Part shown: positions 6,280 through 13,434 of the stretch, in pieces | Position numbering within the stretch: position 1 is the first letter of the stretch | How the letters are laid out: each line of letters starts with the position of its first letter | Origin: Roseovarius sp. UBA6167 | GTDB lineage: Bacteria > Pseudomonadota > Alphaproteobacteria > Rhodobacterales > Rhodobacteraceae | Direction: 5' to 3' | Length of the DNA stretch: 24,199 nt | Assembly (NCBI GenBank): GCA_002428225.1 | Contig: DIUD01000049.1 | Coordinates: 2,499 to 26,697, forward strand | Made by a program: the position numbers and the translations under genes | Notes under the pieces: model-generated | The model's input: only the letters and a program-made list of their open reading frames with translations | What the model was told of the DNA's origin: nothing | The model's database searches: none

Positions 6280-9170
6280 CCCTTGGTCTTCAGCCCCATC
6301 AACGCCGCCGCAAAGGGATTGTCCGGGTCGATACGGTCCTTTTTCTCGGGACGTGCCGAGAAGGTCCTGGCGCGGTCCTCGCGCGGCTCGTGCGGTTTGC
6401 CCTTGCCGGGTTTGCCGCCCTTGGGCCGGTCGCCACGCTTGCCCGGTTTGTCGCGCGCGCCGCGCTCGGCGCGGTCCCCGCCTGCGCCCTGCGCACCCTG
6501 CGCACCCTGCGCGCCGCGATCGGGCCGGCCCCGGCTTCGCGGTGCCCAGGCGAAGGTGTAGAAAACCTCGATCTCGGGCGCGGCCACGTCCGGTGCCTCG
6601 CCGGGGACCATCTCGCCCTCGGGGATCCCGGCGATCCCGGGCGCGACCTCGGCCCCGGGCTGCGGCTCCTCTGCCTGCGGGGATACGCCCTCGTCGGGGA
6701 TGGCCTCGGCCTGCGCCTCGACATGCTCGGGCGCGGGCTCTGCCGCCTCGGCGGCATCGGCGGGGGCATCGGCAACCGCCCTGTCCACCGGCTTGACCTT
6801 TGCGCGCTCAGCCTTCTCGGCACGGTAGCCCAGGCCCTGCATCAGCCCGGCGAACTGCTCCAGCGTCATGCCGGTGATCGAGAGCATGTCGGGCGTGGCC
6901 TCGAATCCTCCCCGCGTGTCGGCGCTGCGCAGCAGATCGGCCAGCCGCTCCAGCATGTCGATGCGAATCGCCCGCTCGCCCGCCGCGCGATAACCGGCCA
7001 TGGTGAAATAGCCCCGCGGCGCACCCGTCGGTGCCGGCACGGTCACAAGACCCGGCGGCGGGGCTTCGGGAAACTCGGCGAGGCCCTGCGCAAGCGACCA
7101 CAGCACCAGCCGCAGCCGCGTCGGCGCGGGTTTGAGCAAGAGCGGCAGAAACACCGTGAACTGACCGAACCGCACGCCGTGCTTGCGCAACGCGCCCCGC
7201 GCCTCCTGATCGAGCGCCTTGACCTCATCGGCCACCTCGCCGCGCGGGATGATGCCCATCGCCTCGACCAGCCGGAAGCCAAAGCCGCGCGCCACCCCGG
7301 TCAGCGTCTCGTCGCGGCTGATCGCGGTCAGCGGCTCGAACAGCGTCGCCACCTTGCGGTCGATGAAATGTTGCAAGCGGCGCTGCACCTTGGCAGCTAT
7401 ATCCGGCCCAGCCTCGTCATCCACGAATGCCACGACCTGCGGCTTGAGCGGGTCCGGCCCGGCGACAAGCTTGCCCACCGCGTCGGTGCCCCACATGAGC
7501 CCGCCCTGTTCGGTAAAGTCGATCTCGGTATCGGGCGCGTTGTAGAAGCGGTCCGCCTTGAGGTGGAAATGCGGCGCAAGGGCGGCGAGGCTTGCCTGCT
7601 CCAGCGTGCGCGCCTCCTGCCCGGCGGCGGCCTTGTCGCGGATAAAGCGGAACCCTTCGAGACGGCCCACGAATTCGCCCTCGACGCTGACCGCGCCCTG
7701 ATCGTTCACTTCGGCCACCATGGCCTCCTTCTGCTTGAGCCGGCGCATGAGCACGGATGTGCGCCGGTCCACAAATCGCTGGGTCAGCGCCCCATGCAGC
7801 GCGTCCGACAGGCGGTCTTCTACAGCGCGCGTCGCCTCGCGCCAATGGGTTTCGTCATCCACCCACCCCTTGCGCTGCGCAACATAGGTCCAGGTGCGGA
7901 TATATGCGAGGCGTTTGGACAGCGTGTCGATATCGCCATCGGTGCGGTCGATGCGGCTGACATGCGCGGCCAGCCAGTCGTCGCTCACGCGCCCCGACTC
8001 GTGCAGGTCGCAGAAGATGCGTTCGAGCAGCGCGGCATGTTCGGCGGCGCTGATGCCGCGGAAATCGGGGATGCGGCAGACATCCCACAAAAGCCGCACG
8101 GCGCGCGCGTCAGAGGCGCGCGCGCGCACCTCGGCCACCTCGGCGAGGGTCTTGAGCGCCCCCAGATCGTCGGCCTCGCGGGCACGCGCGAGCAATTCAT
8201 GCTCGGGCCGCGCCTCGAGCGAGGCGATGAGCGCCTGCGCCGAGCCGAAGGCGAGCCGCGCGTTGCGCCATTCGAGGCGGCGCACCGGGGCAAAGCGGTG
8301 ATCGGTGATCGCCTGCGCCAGTTCCGGTTCCAGATCGGGGGCCTCGCCGGTGACGCCGAATGTGCCGTCGCGCATCCCCCGGCCCGCGCGCCCGGCGATC
8401 TGGCCCAGTTCGTGCGGAAAGAGCGCGCGCATCCGCCGCCCGTCGAATTTCGTGAGCGACGAAAACGCAACATGGTCGATATCGAGATTGAGCCCCATGC
8501 CGATGGCATCTGTCGCCACCAGGTAATCCACATCGCCGTTCTGGTAGAGGTCAACCTGCGCGTTGCGCGTGCGCGGCGAAAGCGCGCCCATCACCACCGC
8601 GGCGCCGCCCTTCTGCCGGCGGATCAACTCGGCGATGGCATAGACGTTTTCCACCGAGAACCCGACGATGGCGCTGCGCGCGGGCAGCCGCGAGATCTTG
8701 CGCGGGCCGCTATAGGCAAGCTGCGACATGCGCTCGCGGCCGAGAAACTCCACCCCCGGCACCAGCGCGGCGATGGTCGGGCGCATGGTGTGGCTGCCGA
8801 GAAACTGCGTCTCGCGCTGGCCGCGCATCCGCAGCAGGCGGTCGGTAAACACATGGCCGCGCTCGGGGTCCGCGCATAGCTGGATCTCGTCGATGGCGAC
8901 GAAATCCGTGCCCATCCCCTCAGGCATCGCCTCGACCGTGCAGACCCAGTATTGCGCGCGCGCCGGCACGATGCGTTCCTCGCCGGTGACAAGCGCCACC
9001 ACCGACGGCCCGCGCACCGCGACGATCCTGTCATAGACCTCGCGCGCCAGAAGGCGCAGCGGCAGGCCGATGATACCGGTCGGGTAGCCCAGCATCCGCT
9101 CGATGGCGTAATGGGTCTTGCCGGTATTGGTCGGGCCCAGAACCGCAAGGGTTCTCGACTGCTCGAACAT
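6276..9170 (-). CDS. Suv3-like DExH/D RNA helicase with basic, repetitive tail
   Basis: A 964-residue superfamily-2 helicase. Walker A is GPTNTGKT (12-19), motif II is DEIQ (94-97), and motif VI is QIAGRAGR (257-264). The compact N-terminal core with this GPTNTGKT/DEIQ combination is that of mitochondrial Suv3 and its alphaproteobacterial relatives, which unwind RNA and can work with RNA-decay enzymes. Rhodobacter MgpS, a regulator of photosynthesis genes, may be a homolog; I could not verify this. The middle region is unassigned. From about residue 790 the protein turns into an acidic Ala/Glu/Pro linker and then a Gly/Lys/Arg-rich tail with three GAQ repeats, typical of an RNA-binding disordered tail. 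The start ATG at 9170 gives MFEQSRTLAVLGPTNTGKT, placing Walker A right at the N-terminus as expected. Confidence 0.9.
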   Translation of the reverse strand: MFEQSRTLAVLGPTNTGKTHYAIERMLGYPTGIIGLPLRLLAREVYDRIVAVRGPSVVALVTGEERIVPARAQYWVCTVEAMPEGMGTDFVAIDEIQLCADPERGHVFTDRLLRMRGQRETQFLGSHTMRPTIAALVPGVEFLGRERMSQLAYSGPRKISRLPARSAIVGFSVENVYAIAELIRRQKGGAAVVMGALSPRTRNAQVDLYQNGDVDYLVATDAIGMGLNLDIDHVAFSSLTKFDGRRMRALFPHELGQIAGRAGRGMRDGTFGVTGEAPDLEPELAQAITDHRFAPVRRLEWRNARLAFGSAQALIASLEARPEHELLARAREADDLGALKTLAEVAEVRARASDARAVRLLWDVCRIPDFRGISAAEHAALLERIFCDLHESGRVSDDWLAAHVSRIDRTDGDIDTLSKRLAYIRTWTYVAQRKGWVDDETHWREATRAVEDRLSDALHGALTQRFVDRRTSVLMRRLKQKEAMVAEVNDQGAVSVEGEFVGRLEGFRFIRDKAAAGQEARTLEQASLAALAPHFHLKADRFYNAPDTEIDFTEQGGLMWGTDAVGKLVAGPDPLKPQVVAFVDDEAGPDIAAKVQRRLQHFIDRKVATLFEPLTAISRDETLTGVARGFGFRLVEAMGIIPRGEVADEVKALDQEARGALRKHGVRFGQFTVFLPLLLKPAPTRLRLVLWSLAQGLAEFPEAPPPGLVTVPAPTGAPRGYFTMAGYRAAGERAIRIDMLERLADLLRSADTRGGFEATPDMLSITGMTLEQFAGLMQGLGYRAEKAERAKVKPVDRAVADAPADAAEAAEPAPEHVEAQAEAIPDEGVSPQAEEPQPGAEVAPGIAGIPEGEMVPGEAPDVAAPEIEVFYTFAWAPRSRGRPDRGAQGAQGAQGAGGDRAERGARDKPGKRGDRPKGGKPGKGKPHEPREDRARTFSARPEKKDRIDPDNPFAAALMGLKTKG
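6489..6515 (-). repeat. 9-bp tandem repeat coding for GAQ units
   Basis: Three consecutive 9-bp units on the plus strand (ctgcgcacc twice, then ctgcgcgcc), preceded by a 7-bp partial unit, encode the GAQ repeats in the helicase tail. Whole-codon units mean copy-number change would keep the frame. Confidence 0.7.
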
Positions 9171-9200
9171 CCGCCCCGTTCCTCTTGCCTGTGCGCCGCC

Positions 9201-9761
9201 TCAGAGCGTCGCGCCGCCCAGCTTGCGCGACACTTGCTCCAGGGTCGTGCCTACCTCTTCGTGGTGGGGATGTATAGCATGGGCGCGCAACAATGCCTCG
9301 CGCGCAAGCGCCGGCTGGTCGATCTTGTCCAGCAGCACGCCCAAACCGTAGAGCGCGTTGAAATGGCGCGGCTCGAGCGCCAGCACCCGCTCGATATCAT
9401 GAAGCGCCAGCCCATAGCGTTCCTGGTGGAAAAACGCGACCGAACGGAGGTGCCACGCCTCGGCAAAATCCGGCGCATGATCTATCGCCGCACTGAGATG
9501 TTCCACCGCCATGGCCAGATCGCCCGCCTCGAACGCGTCCTCGCCCCGGCGCAACAGCAGGTCCATCGCCGCGGAGCCGGAGCGCGACCATTCCAGCTCG
9601 ATCTCGGCGGCGATGCGGCGCGCCTCGGCGGGCGCTACCTGTCCAAGCTGCACGAACAGATCGTCGAGCCGGCTTTCCTGCCCCCGGACCGGTAGGGAAA
9701 ACACGACTACCGCCAGGGACGCGGCAAGGATACGGTTGAGATACCGGATGACGTCTCGCAT
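9201..9761 (-). CDS. secreted tetratricopeptide-repeat protein
   Basis: A 186-residue protein. The start at 9761 is chosen because it opens a clear signal peptide (MRDVIRYLNRILAASLAVVVFSLPVRGQ, cleavage probably after about residue 28) and has GGGGACG upstream; the longer open frame to 10007 runs through the divergent SCP2 gene and is spurious. The mature part contains about three TPR units between residues 55 and 160: LLLRRGEDAFEAGDLAMAVEHL, HLRSVAFFHQERYGLALHDI and YGLGVLLDKIDQPALAREAL. TPRs mediate protein-protein contacts; a periplasmic adaptor role is likely, but the partner is unknown. It lies 30 bp downstream of the helicase start in a head-to-tail-opposed sense (the helicase is downstream of it on the same strand) and could be cotranscribed with it. 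Confidence 0.85.
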   Translation of the reverse strand: MRDVIRYLNRILAASLAVVVFSLPVRGQESRLDDLFVQLGQVAPAEARRIAAEIELEWSRSGSAAMDLLLRRGEDAFEAGDLAMAVEHLSAAIDHAPDFAEAWHLRSVAFFHQERYGLALHDIERVLALEPRHFNALYGLGVLLDKIDQPALAREALLRAHAIHPHHEEVGTTLEQVSRKLGGATL

Positions 9762-9831
9762 AACGTCCCCAGTGTAGCGCGGATTGACGGGATGCAAAGC
9801 CCCGTCATCGCAAATGTGAAAGGACACCGAG

Positions 9832-10122
9832 ATGAGCGATGTGATTGCCGCCGCCGTGAAGATCCTCAACGACAAGATAGGCGCGGGCGGCCTTGACGGA
9901 GCCGCGAAATTCGTGATCGAGGGCGAGGGCAGCATCGTCGTCGATGGCGCGGGCGCGCGCGCCGCCGATGACGAGGCCGACGTGACCCTCTCGGCCGATG
10001 CCGACACGTTTCAGGCGATCCTCTCGGGCGATCTGGACCCGACGACGGCCTTCATGTCGGGGCGGCTCTCGGTCGATGGCGACATGGGGATGGCGATGAA
10101 GCTCGCCGGCGTCCTCGCCTGA
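9832..10122 (+). CDS. SCP2 sterol-carrier-domain protein
   Basis: A 96-residue protein that is a single SCP2 domain (DGAAKFVIEGEGSIVVDG... DVTLSADADTFQAILSGDLDPTTAFMSGRLSVDGDMGMAMKL). SCP2 domains bind lipid or fatty-acyl ligands in a hydrophobic tunnel; bacterial stand-alone versions are common and poorly defined. AAGGACACCGAG precedes the start. The stop overlaps the next start by one base (TGATG), so it forms a two-gene operon with the alpha/beta hydrolase, suggesting a shared role with a lipid substrate. It diverges from the TPR gene over 70 bp, in which I find no convincing promoter. Confidence 0.88.
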   Translation: MSDVIAAAVKILNDKIGAGGLDGAAKFVIEGEGSIVVDGAGARAADDEADVTLSADADTFQAILSGDLDPTTAFMSGRLSVDGDMGMAMKLAGVLA

Positions 10123-11075
10123 TGGAGGCGGCGCCGTTCTTTTCGGAGGTGGCGGACGGCCCCGAAGACGGCGCCGCGTTCTGGGCGCGCGCGGCGGACG
10201 GGCCGCGCATCCGGGTGGGGCTGTGGCACGGGAAGGCCGCGCAAGGCACGGTGCTTCTGTTTCCGGGGCGCACCGAATATATCGAGAAATACGCCCGCGC
10301 CGCGCGGGAACTCGCCGCGCGCGGCTATGCGACCTTTGCCGTGGACTGGCGCGGGCAGGGGCTTGCCGACCGGCTGACCGGCGATCCCATGTCGGGCCAT
10401 GTCCAGCATTTCCAGGATTATCAGCACGACGTGGCCGCGATGGTGACGGCCGCGCGCGCGCTCGGCCTGCCGCGCCCGTGGCATCTGCTCGCACATTCGA
10501 TGGGCGGCTGTATCGGGCTGCGCGCGGCGATGGAAGGGCTGGACGTGACAAGCGTTGCCTTTTCTGCGCCGATGTGGGGGATCCGGATGGGCGCGGCGCT
10601 GCGCCCCTTCGCCTGGTCTCTGGGCTGGAGCGCGCGGCACCTCGGCCTCGGCCATCTCTACGCGCCAAGCACCAGGCCCGAGCATTACGTCCTGTCAGAG
10701 CCGTTCGAGACCAACAAGCTGACCAATGACCGCGCGATGTGGGACTACATGGCGCGCCAGCTCGAGGCGCATCCCGAACTCGGGATCGGCGGCCCGAGCC
10801 TGCGCTGGCTGCACGAGGCACTGACGGAGATGCGCGCGCTTGCCCGCCGCCCGTCGCCCGCCCTGCCCTGCCTGACGATCCTGGGCAGCGAAGAGGATAT
10901 CGTCGATCCACGCCGCATCCATGACCGCATGGCGCGTTGGCCCGGCGGGCGTCTGGAGATCGTCCCCGGCGGGCGGCACGAAACGCTGATGGACACGCCC
11001 GCGATGCAGGCGCGGCTGTTCTCGATGCTTTGCGGGTTTTACAACAGCGCCCAGCGGCCCGTGGCCGCCTTGTGA
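10122..11075 (+). CDS. pldB: alpha/beta hydrolase, lysophospholipase-like
   Basis: A 317-residue serine hydrolase related to PldB / monoacylglycerol lipase. The nucleophile elbow is HSMGG with Ser126. The probable acid is Asp259 in GSEEDIVD, and the catalytic histidine is His286 in GGRHETL. An oxyanion-hole region follows strand 3 (LLFPGRTEYIEKYA, 45-58), as in monoglyceride lipases. There is no signal peptide, so it is cytosolic or peripheral. It is translationally coupled to the SCP2 gene by a one-base overlap, which fits lysophospholipid or acylglycerol turnover; the true substrate is inferred only from the family. Downstream it converges on the degenerate chimeric locus at 11115-11388. 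Confidence 0.88.
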   Translation: MEAAPFFSEVADGPEDGAAFWARAADGPRIRVGLWHGKAAQGTVLLFPGRTEYIEKYARAARELAARGYATFAVDWRGQGLADRLTGDPMSGHVQHFQDYQHDVAAMVTAARALGLPRPWHLLAHSMGGCIGLRAAMEGLDVTSVAFSAPMWGIRMGAALRPFAWSLGWSARHLGLGHLYAPSTRPEHYVLSEPFETNKLTNDRAMWDYMARQLEAHPELGIGGPSLRWLHEALTEMRALARRPSPALPCLTILGSEEDIVDPRRIHDRMARWPGGRLEIVPGGRHETLMDTPAMQARLFSMLCGFYNSAQRPVAAL

Positions 11076-11114
11076 GGTGTCGCAAAGGGGGGCGCGGCGT
11101 CATCGTGCCAGTAT

Positions 11115-11214
11115 GCCCCGGTGCAAACAGCGGGGCTGTTTACCCGAAGCGCGCGGCCCAGGCGGGCACCGGATCGCCGGCCATGGGCCGCGCCGCGTAA
11201 ACGCCGCGCGCGAC
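11115..11214. repeat. direct repeat, copy 1 (duplicate of the P1-peptidase gene 3' end)
   Basis: These 100 bp match 12422-12516 base for base except for a 5-bp insertion (GGCTG, 11134-11138). The matching part covers the last 24 codons of the P1 peptidase, its stop codon and 19 bp of 3' flank. Homology stops abruptly at both ends. Together with copy 2 it brackets the TylF gene and the acyl-CoA dehydrogenase scrap, in direct orientation, 1307 bp apart start to start. Confidence 0.95.
11125..11141. repeat. perfect 17-nt inverted repeat in repeat copy 1
   Basis: AAACAGC-GGG-GCTGTTT, a 7-bp stem with 3-nt loop, overlaps the stop codon of the chimeric frame. Copy 2 has only AAACAGCGGTTT, a 4-bp version. 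The 5-bp insertion in copy 1 is what completes the stem. It could act as a weak terminator between the convergent hydrolase and chimeric frame, but no strong T run follows. Confidence 0.7.
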
Positions 11215-11388
11215 GGTCGCCCACCATTTCTCGCCATCGAGCACATGATTATTTCCGCCACGGCGGCAGGACATGGCGATATTGGTGGCGTCCGTGTTTG
11301 CCACATCCCACTCGGCCATGCGGCAAGCCGAGCCGATGTCCCTGAAAGCAGCAGCTTGAACCACCGCCCACCTAAGCGCGCGCCGCAT
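11140..11388 (-). pseudogene. chimeric relic: acyl-CoA dehydrogenase fragment fused to P1-peptidase tail
   Basis: An 82-codon open frame made from two unrelated pieces. Residues about 14-57 contain DVANTDATNI and HVLDGEKWWA, clear counterparts of the flavin/substrate-region motifs of large acyl-CoA dehydrogenases (family form: MTEP.VASSDATNI ... YVINGRKWW). Immediately upstream the same strand reads RWFKLLLSG (about 11366-11340) in a different frame, which is the expected preceding family segment, so a frameshift lies near 11340. The last 24 residues are identical to the C-terminus of the neighbouring P1 peptidase, in the same frame. A complete dehydrogenase of this type would need several hundred residues; no FAD site or catalytic glutamate is present. 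It begins 16 bp after the TylF stop. Expression is possible but a function is unlikely. Confidence 0.8.
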
Positions 11389-11404
11389 ACGACGGCAAGG
11401 GCGA

Positions 11405-12163
11405 TCAGCGCTTGATCACCAGCGACTGCCCGCTGGTCAGGCCGATCACGTTCTCGGGCTTGTCATCGAAAAACGCGTCGATCGCCCTTTTCGCGCCGGG
11501 GCAATCGGCCGAGCCGTAATCGTCGCACAGGATCACGCCGCCGGAATTGACCCGCGGGTAGAAGAATTCGATCGCAGCCATCGTCGGCTCGTAGAGGTCC
11601 ACATCCACATGGACGAGCGAGAAACGCTCGTTCTCGACCTCCGGGAAGCGGTCCGGGATCCAGCCCTTGTGCAGCACCACGCGGTCGCCGAAATCCGACA
11701 GGTTGCGGCGCACGATTTCCTCGGGCACGGCCAGATCGCCCCGGGACCATTCCAGATCGCCGCCCGGCTTGACATCCTGCGGCCCCGGATCGGACAGTCC
11801 CTCGAAGGAATCGAACACATGCAGGCACTTGCCGCTGTCCGCCCCGGCGCCGGTCATGAGGAAGAGCGACGATTTGCCATAGCGCACGCCACATTCCGCG
11901 AAATGCCCCTCGATCCCGCGCAAAGAGCGCGCGATCTCCAGCAGCATGTAACAGCGGTCGTTCGGGATGCCTTCGATCCCGCGCTCCCGCACCTTGCCGA
12001 GCGCCCCGGAATAGAGCGGATCGCTGAGCCAGACAAGGTTCGGTTTATAGACATCGAAACCCTTGGCTGCCGCCATCTTCTTGGCCAGCTTGTAATATCG
12101 GCGCCGGTAGTAGTCGCGCCCCCACAGGCGCTCGCCCAGATAATCGATGCCTCTCATGATCAT
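11405..12163 (-). CDS. TylF/MycF-family SAM-dependent O-methyltransferase
   Basis: A 252-residue class I methyltransferase of the macrocin O-methyltransferase family (PF05711 type). Features: AECGVRYGKSSLFL (89-102) as SAM-binding loop, VFDSFEGLSDP (116-126), the metal-ligand region HVDVDLYEPT (185-194), and ILCDDYG (211-217). The family methylates sugar hydroxyls in antibiotics, and many members sit in surface-polysaccharide loci; the acceptor here is unknown. The start at 12163 is fixed by AAGGAGG 7 nt upstream; the open frame reaches 12322 but that part is not family-like. The gene is flanked by the two direct repeats and followed by the dehydrogenase relic, so it may have been acquired with that segment. 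No pathway partner lies next to it. Confidence 0.9.
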   Translation of the reverse strand: MIMRGIDYLGERLWGRDYYRRRYYKLAKKMAAAKGFDVYKPNLVWLSDPLYSGALGKVRERGIEGIPNDRCYMLLEIARSLRGIEGHFAECGVRYGKSSLFLMTGAGADSGKCLHVFDSFEGLSDPGPQDVKPGGDLEWSRGDLAVPEEIVRRNLSDFGDRVVLHKGWIPDRFPEVENERFSLVHVDVDLYEPTMAAIEFFYPRVNSGGVILCDDYGSADCPGAKRAIDAFFDDKPENVIGLTSGQSLVIKR

Positions 12164-12224
12164 GGGCACGCCTCCTTGCCGCGCGACGTCTTTGTCGCCG
12201 TTTGCAGGGCCTGTCAACCCCTGG

Positions 12225-12261
12225 GCCGGGCGCGCCCGGCGCAAGGATGACGGAGCGTCAT
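12225..12261. promoter_or_regulatory. paired palindromes upstream of the methyltransferase gene
   Basis: The 278 bp between the P1-peptidase end and the TylF start hold no gene that I can support. Two perfect inverted repeats lie here: GCCGGGCGCGCCCGGC (12225-12240, 16-bp palindrome) and ATGACG-GAG-CGTCAT (12247-12261). They are 62-98 bp upstream of the start codon, where a 5' leader hairpin or repressor site could lie. Further upstream there is an exact TTGACA on the minus strand (12361-12356) but no acceptable -10. Confidence 0.4.
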
Positions 12262-12421
12262 GCCTGCCGATGGCCCCGGGGCAAGGTTTTCCTGATGGGA
12301 CAGGTGCCATGCTTTTCTCCATATACGCCAGAACCGTTCAGGCTATGCTGCGCGGTGTCAAGAGCATGTCACGGGTAACAAGAACAGGCGCGCCATCACT
12401 CACGGGTTCGCATGCCAATCG

Positions 12422-12516
12422 GCCCCGGTGCAAACAGCGGTTTACCCGAAGCGCGCGGCCCAGGCGGGCACCGGATCGCCGGCCATGGGCCGCGCCGCGT
12501 AAACGCCGCGCGCGAC
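12422..12516. repeat. direct repeat, copy 2 (original 3' end of the P1-peptidase gene)
   Basis: These 95 bp are the intact counterpart of copy 1 at 11115-11214. Here the sequence is continuous with a full-length peptidase gene, so this copy is probably the ancestral one. It contains the last 24 codons, TAA stop and 19 bp of 3' flank. Confidence 0.95.
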
Positions 12517-13434
12517 CGCCCGCGCCATCACGCAGGCCGCCGCATGGCCAAGCGCCACCTGGCCGGCCACGTCCGGCGCGGGGCGCGCCCCCGTCGCGGC
12601 GGCAAAGATTGCATCGCCATCCATCAGCGTATGCGACGGGACGAGCGCGCGCGCCAGCCCGTCATGCGCCGCCACGGCAAGCCGCGTGCATTGTGCCTGG
12701 GTGAGCCGGGCATCGGTCGCCACGATGCCGATGGTGGTATTGCCATGCTGCGCGAGCTTGGTCGGCGCGCTCATCGGGTCGCCAAAGGCGCGCGCCACGC
12801 CCAGCCCGCCGAACTCGTCGCCGATCTCGAAGGGCGCGGCCCAGAACTGCGGCCCCTGCCCCACCATGGCCGAGCCGAGCGCGTTGACCGCCACCAGCGC
12901 CCCCACCGTCACCCCCGAAGGCAGCACCGCCGAAGCCGAGCCGATCCCGCCCTTGAGCGTCGCGGTCGTGGCGCCCGTGCCCGCCCCCGCCGTGCCGAGC
13001 GCGAACACCTCTGCCGCCGCATCGAGCGCCGCGCGCCCGAGCACCCGGTAGGGGTTCACGGTCCAGCCATGATCGCCGCCGTTGAGCAGATCGAACAGGA
13101 TCGCGCCGGGCACGATCGGCACACGCGCCGCCCCCACCCCAAAGCCCCGCCCCATGGCGCGCAAGCCGTCGGCCACGCCCGAGGCGGCATCGAGCCCGAA
13201 GGCCGAGCCGCCCGAGAGCACCAGCGCATCCACCTCCTGCACCGCGCGGTCCGGCGCCAGCAGATCGGTCTCGCGCGTGCCCGGTGCGCCGCCCATCACA
13301 TGCACCCCCGCCACAAAGGGCGCCTCGCCCAACAGCACCGTCACCCCCGAGCGCAGGGCGTGATCCCCGGCCTGCCCCACGCGCAGCCCGGACACATCGG
13401 TAATCAGGTTGCGCGGGCCCTGGCGCGTGTTCAT
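12442..13434 (-). CDS. P1-family (S58/DmpA-type) self-processing peptidase
   Basis: A 330-residue member of the DmpA / NylC N-terminal-nucleophile family. Characteristic parts are ITDVSGLRVGQ (11-21), LSGGSAFGLDAASGV (73-87), GGIGSAS (162-168), VGALVAVNALG (177-187) and GNTTIGIVATDA (231-242). By comparison with DmpA and NylC the precursor should cleave itself between Asn232 and Thr233, exposing Thr233 as nucleophile and giving two subunits. Activities in the family include aminopeptidase, D-ester and beta-peptide hydrolysis; the substrate is unknown. There is no signal peptide. It overlaps the LYS1-like gene by 4 bp (ATGA). Its last 24 codons are duplicated at 11115-11214. Confidence 0.92.
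   Translation of the reverse strand: MNTRQGPRNLITDVSGLRVGQAGDHALRSGVTVLLGEAPFVAGVHVMGGAPGTRETDLLAPDRAVQEVDALVLSGGSAFGLDAASGVADGLRAMGRGFGVGAARVPIVPGAILFDLLNGGDHGWTVNPYRVLGRAALDAAAEVFALGTAGAGTGATTATLKGGIGSASAVLPSGVTVGALVAVNALGSAMVGQGPQFWAAPFEIGDEFGGLGVARAFGDPMSAPTKLAQHGNTTIGIVATDARLTQAQCTRLAVAAHDGLARALVPSHTLMDGDAIFAAATGARPAPDVAGQVALGHAAACVMARAVARGVYAARPMAGDPVPAWAARFG

Noticed and set aside
6390..8879. 829-codon open frame on the plus strand across the helicase gene
   Set aside because: It is a shadow of the helicase coding sequence with no recognisable domain and biased composition.
12356..12361. Exact TTGACA upstream of the methyltransferase gene
   Set aside because: At 16-18 bp spacing the -10 position reads GAACGG, AACGGT or ACGGTT, none of which resembles TATAAT; the TATATG nearby is too far away.
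11115..12516. Phage-type att sites or an insertion sequence
   Set aside because: The direct repeats extend into peptidase coding sequence, and there is no integrase, transposase, tRNA or terminal inverted repeat in or beside the segment.
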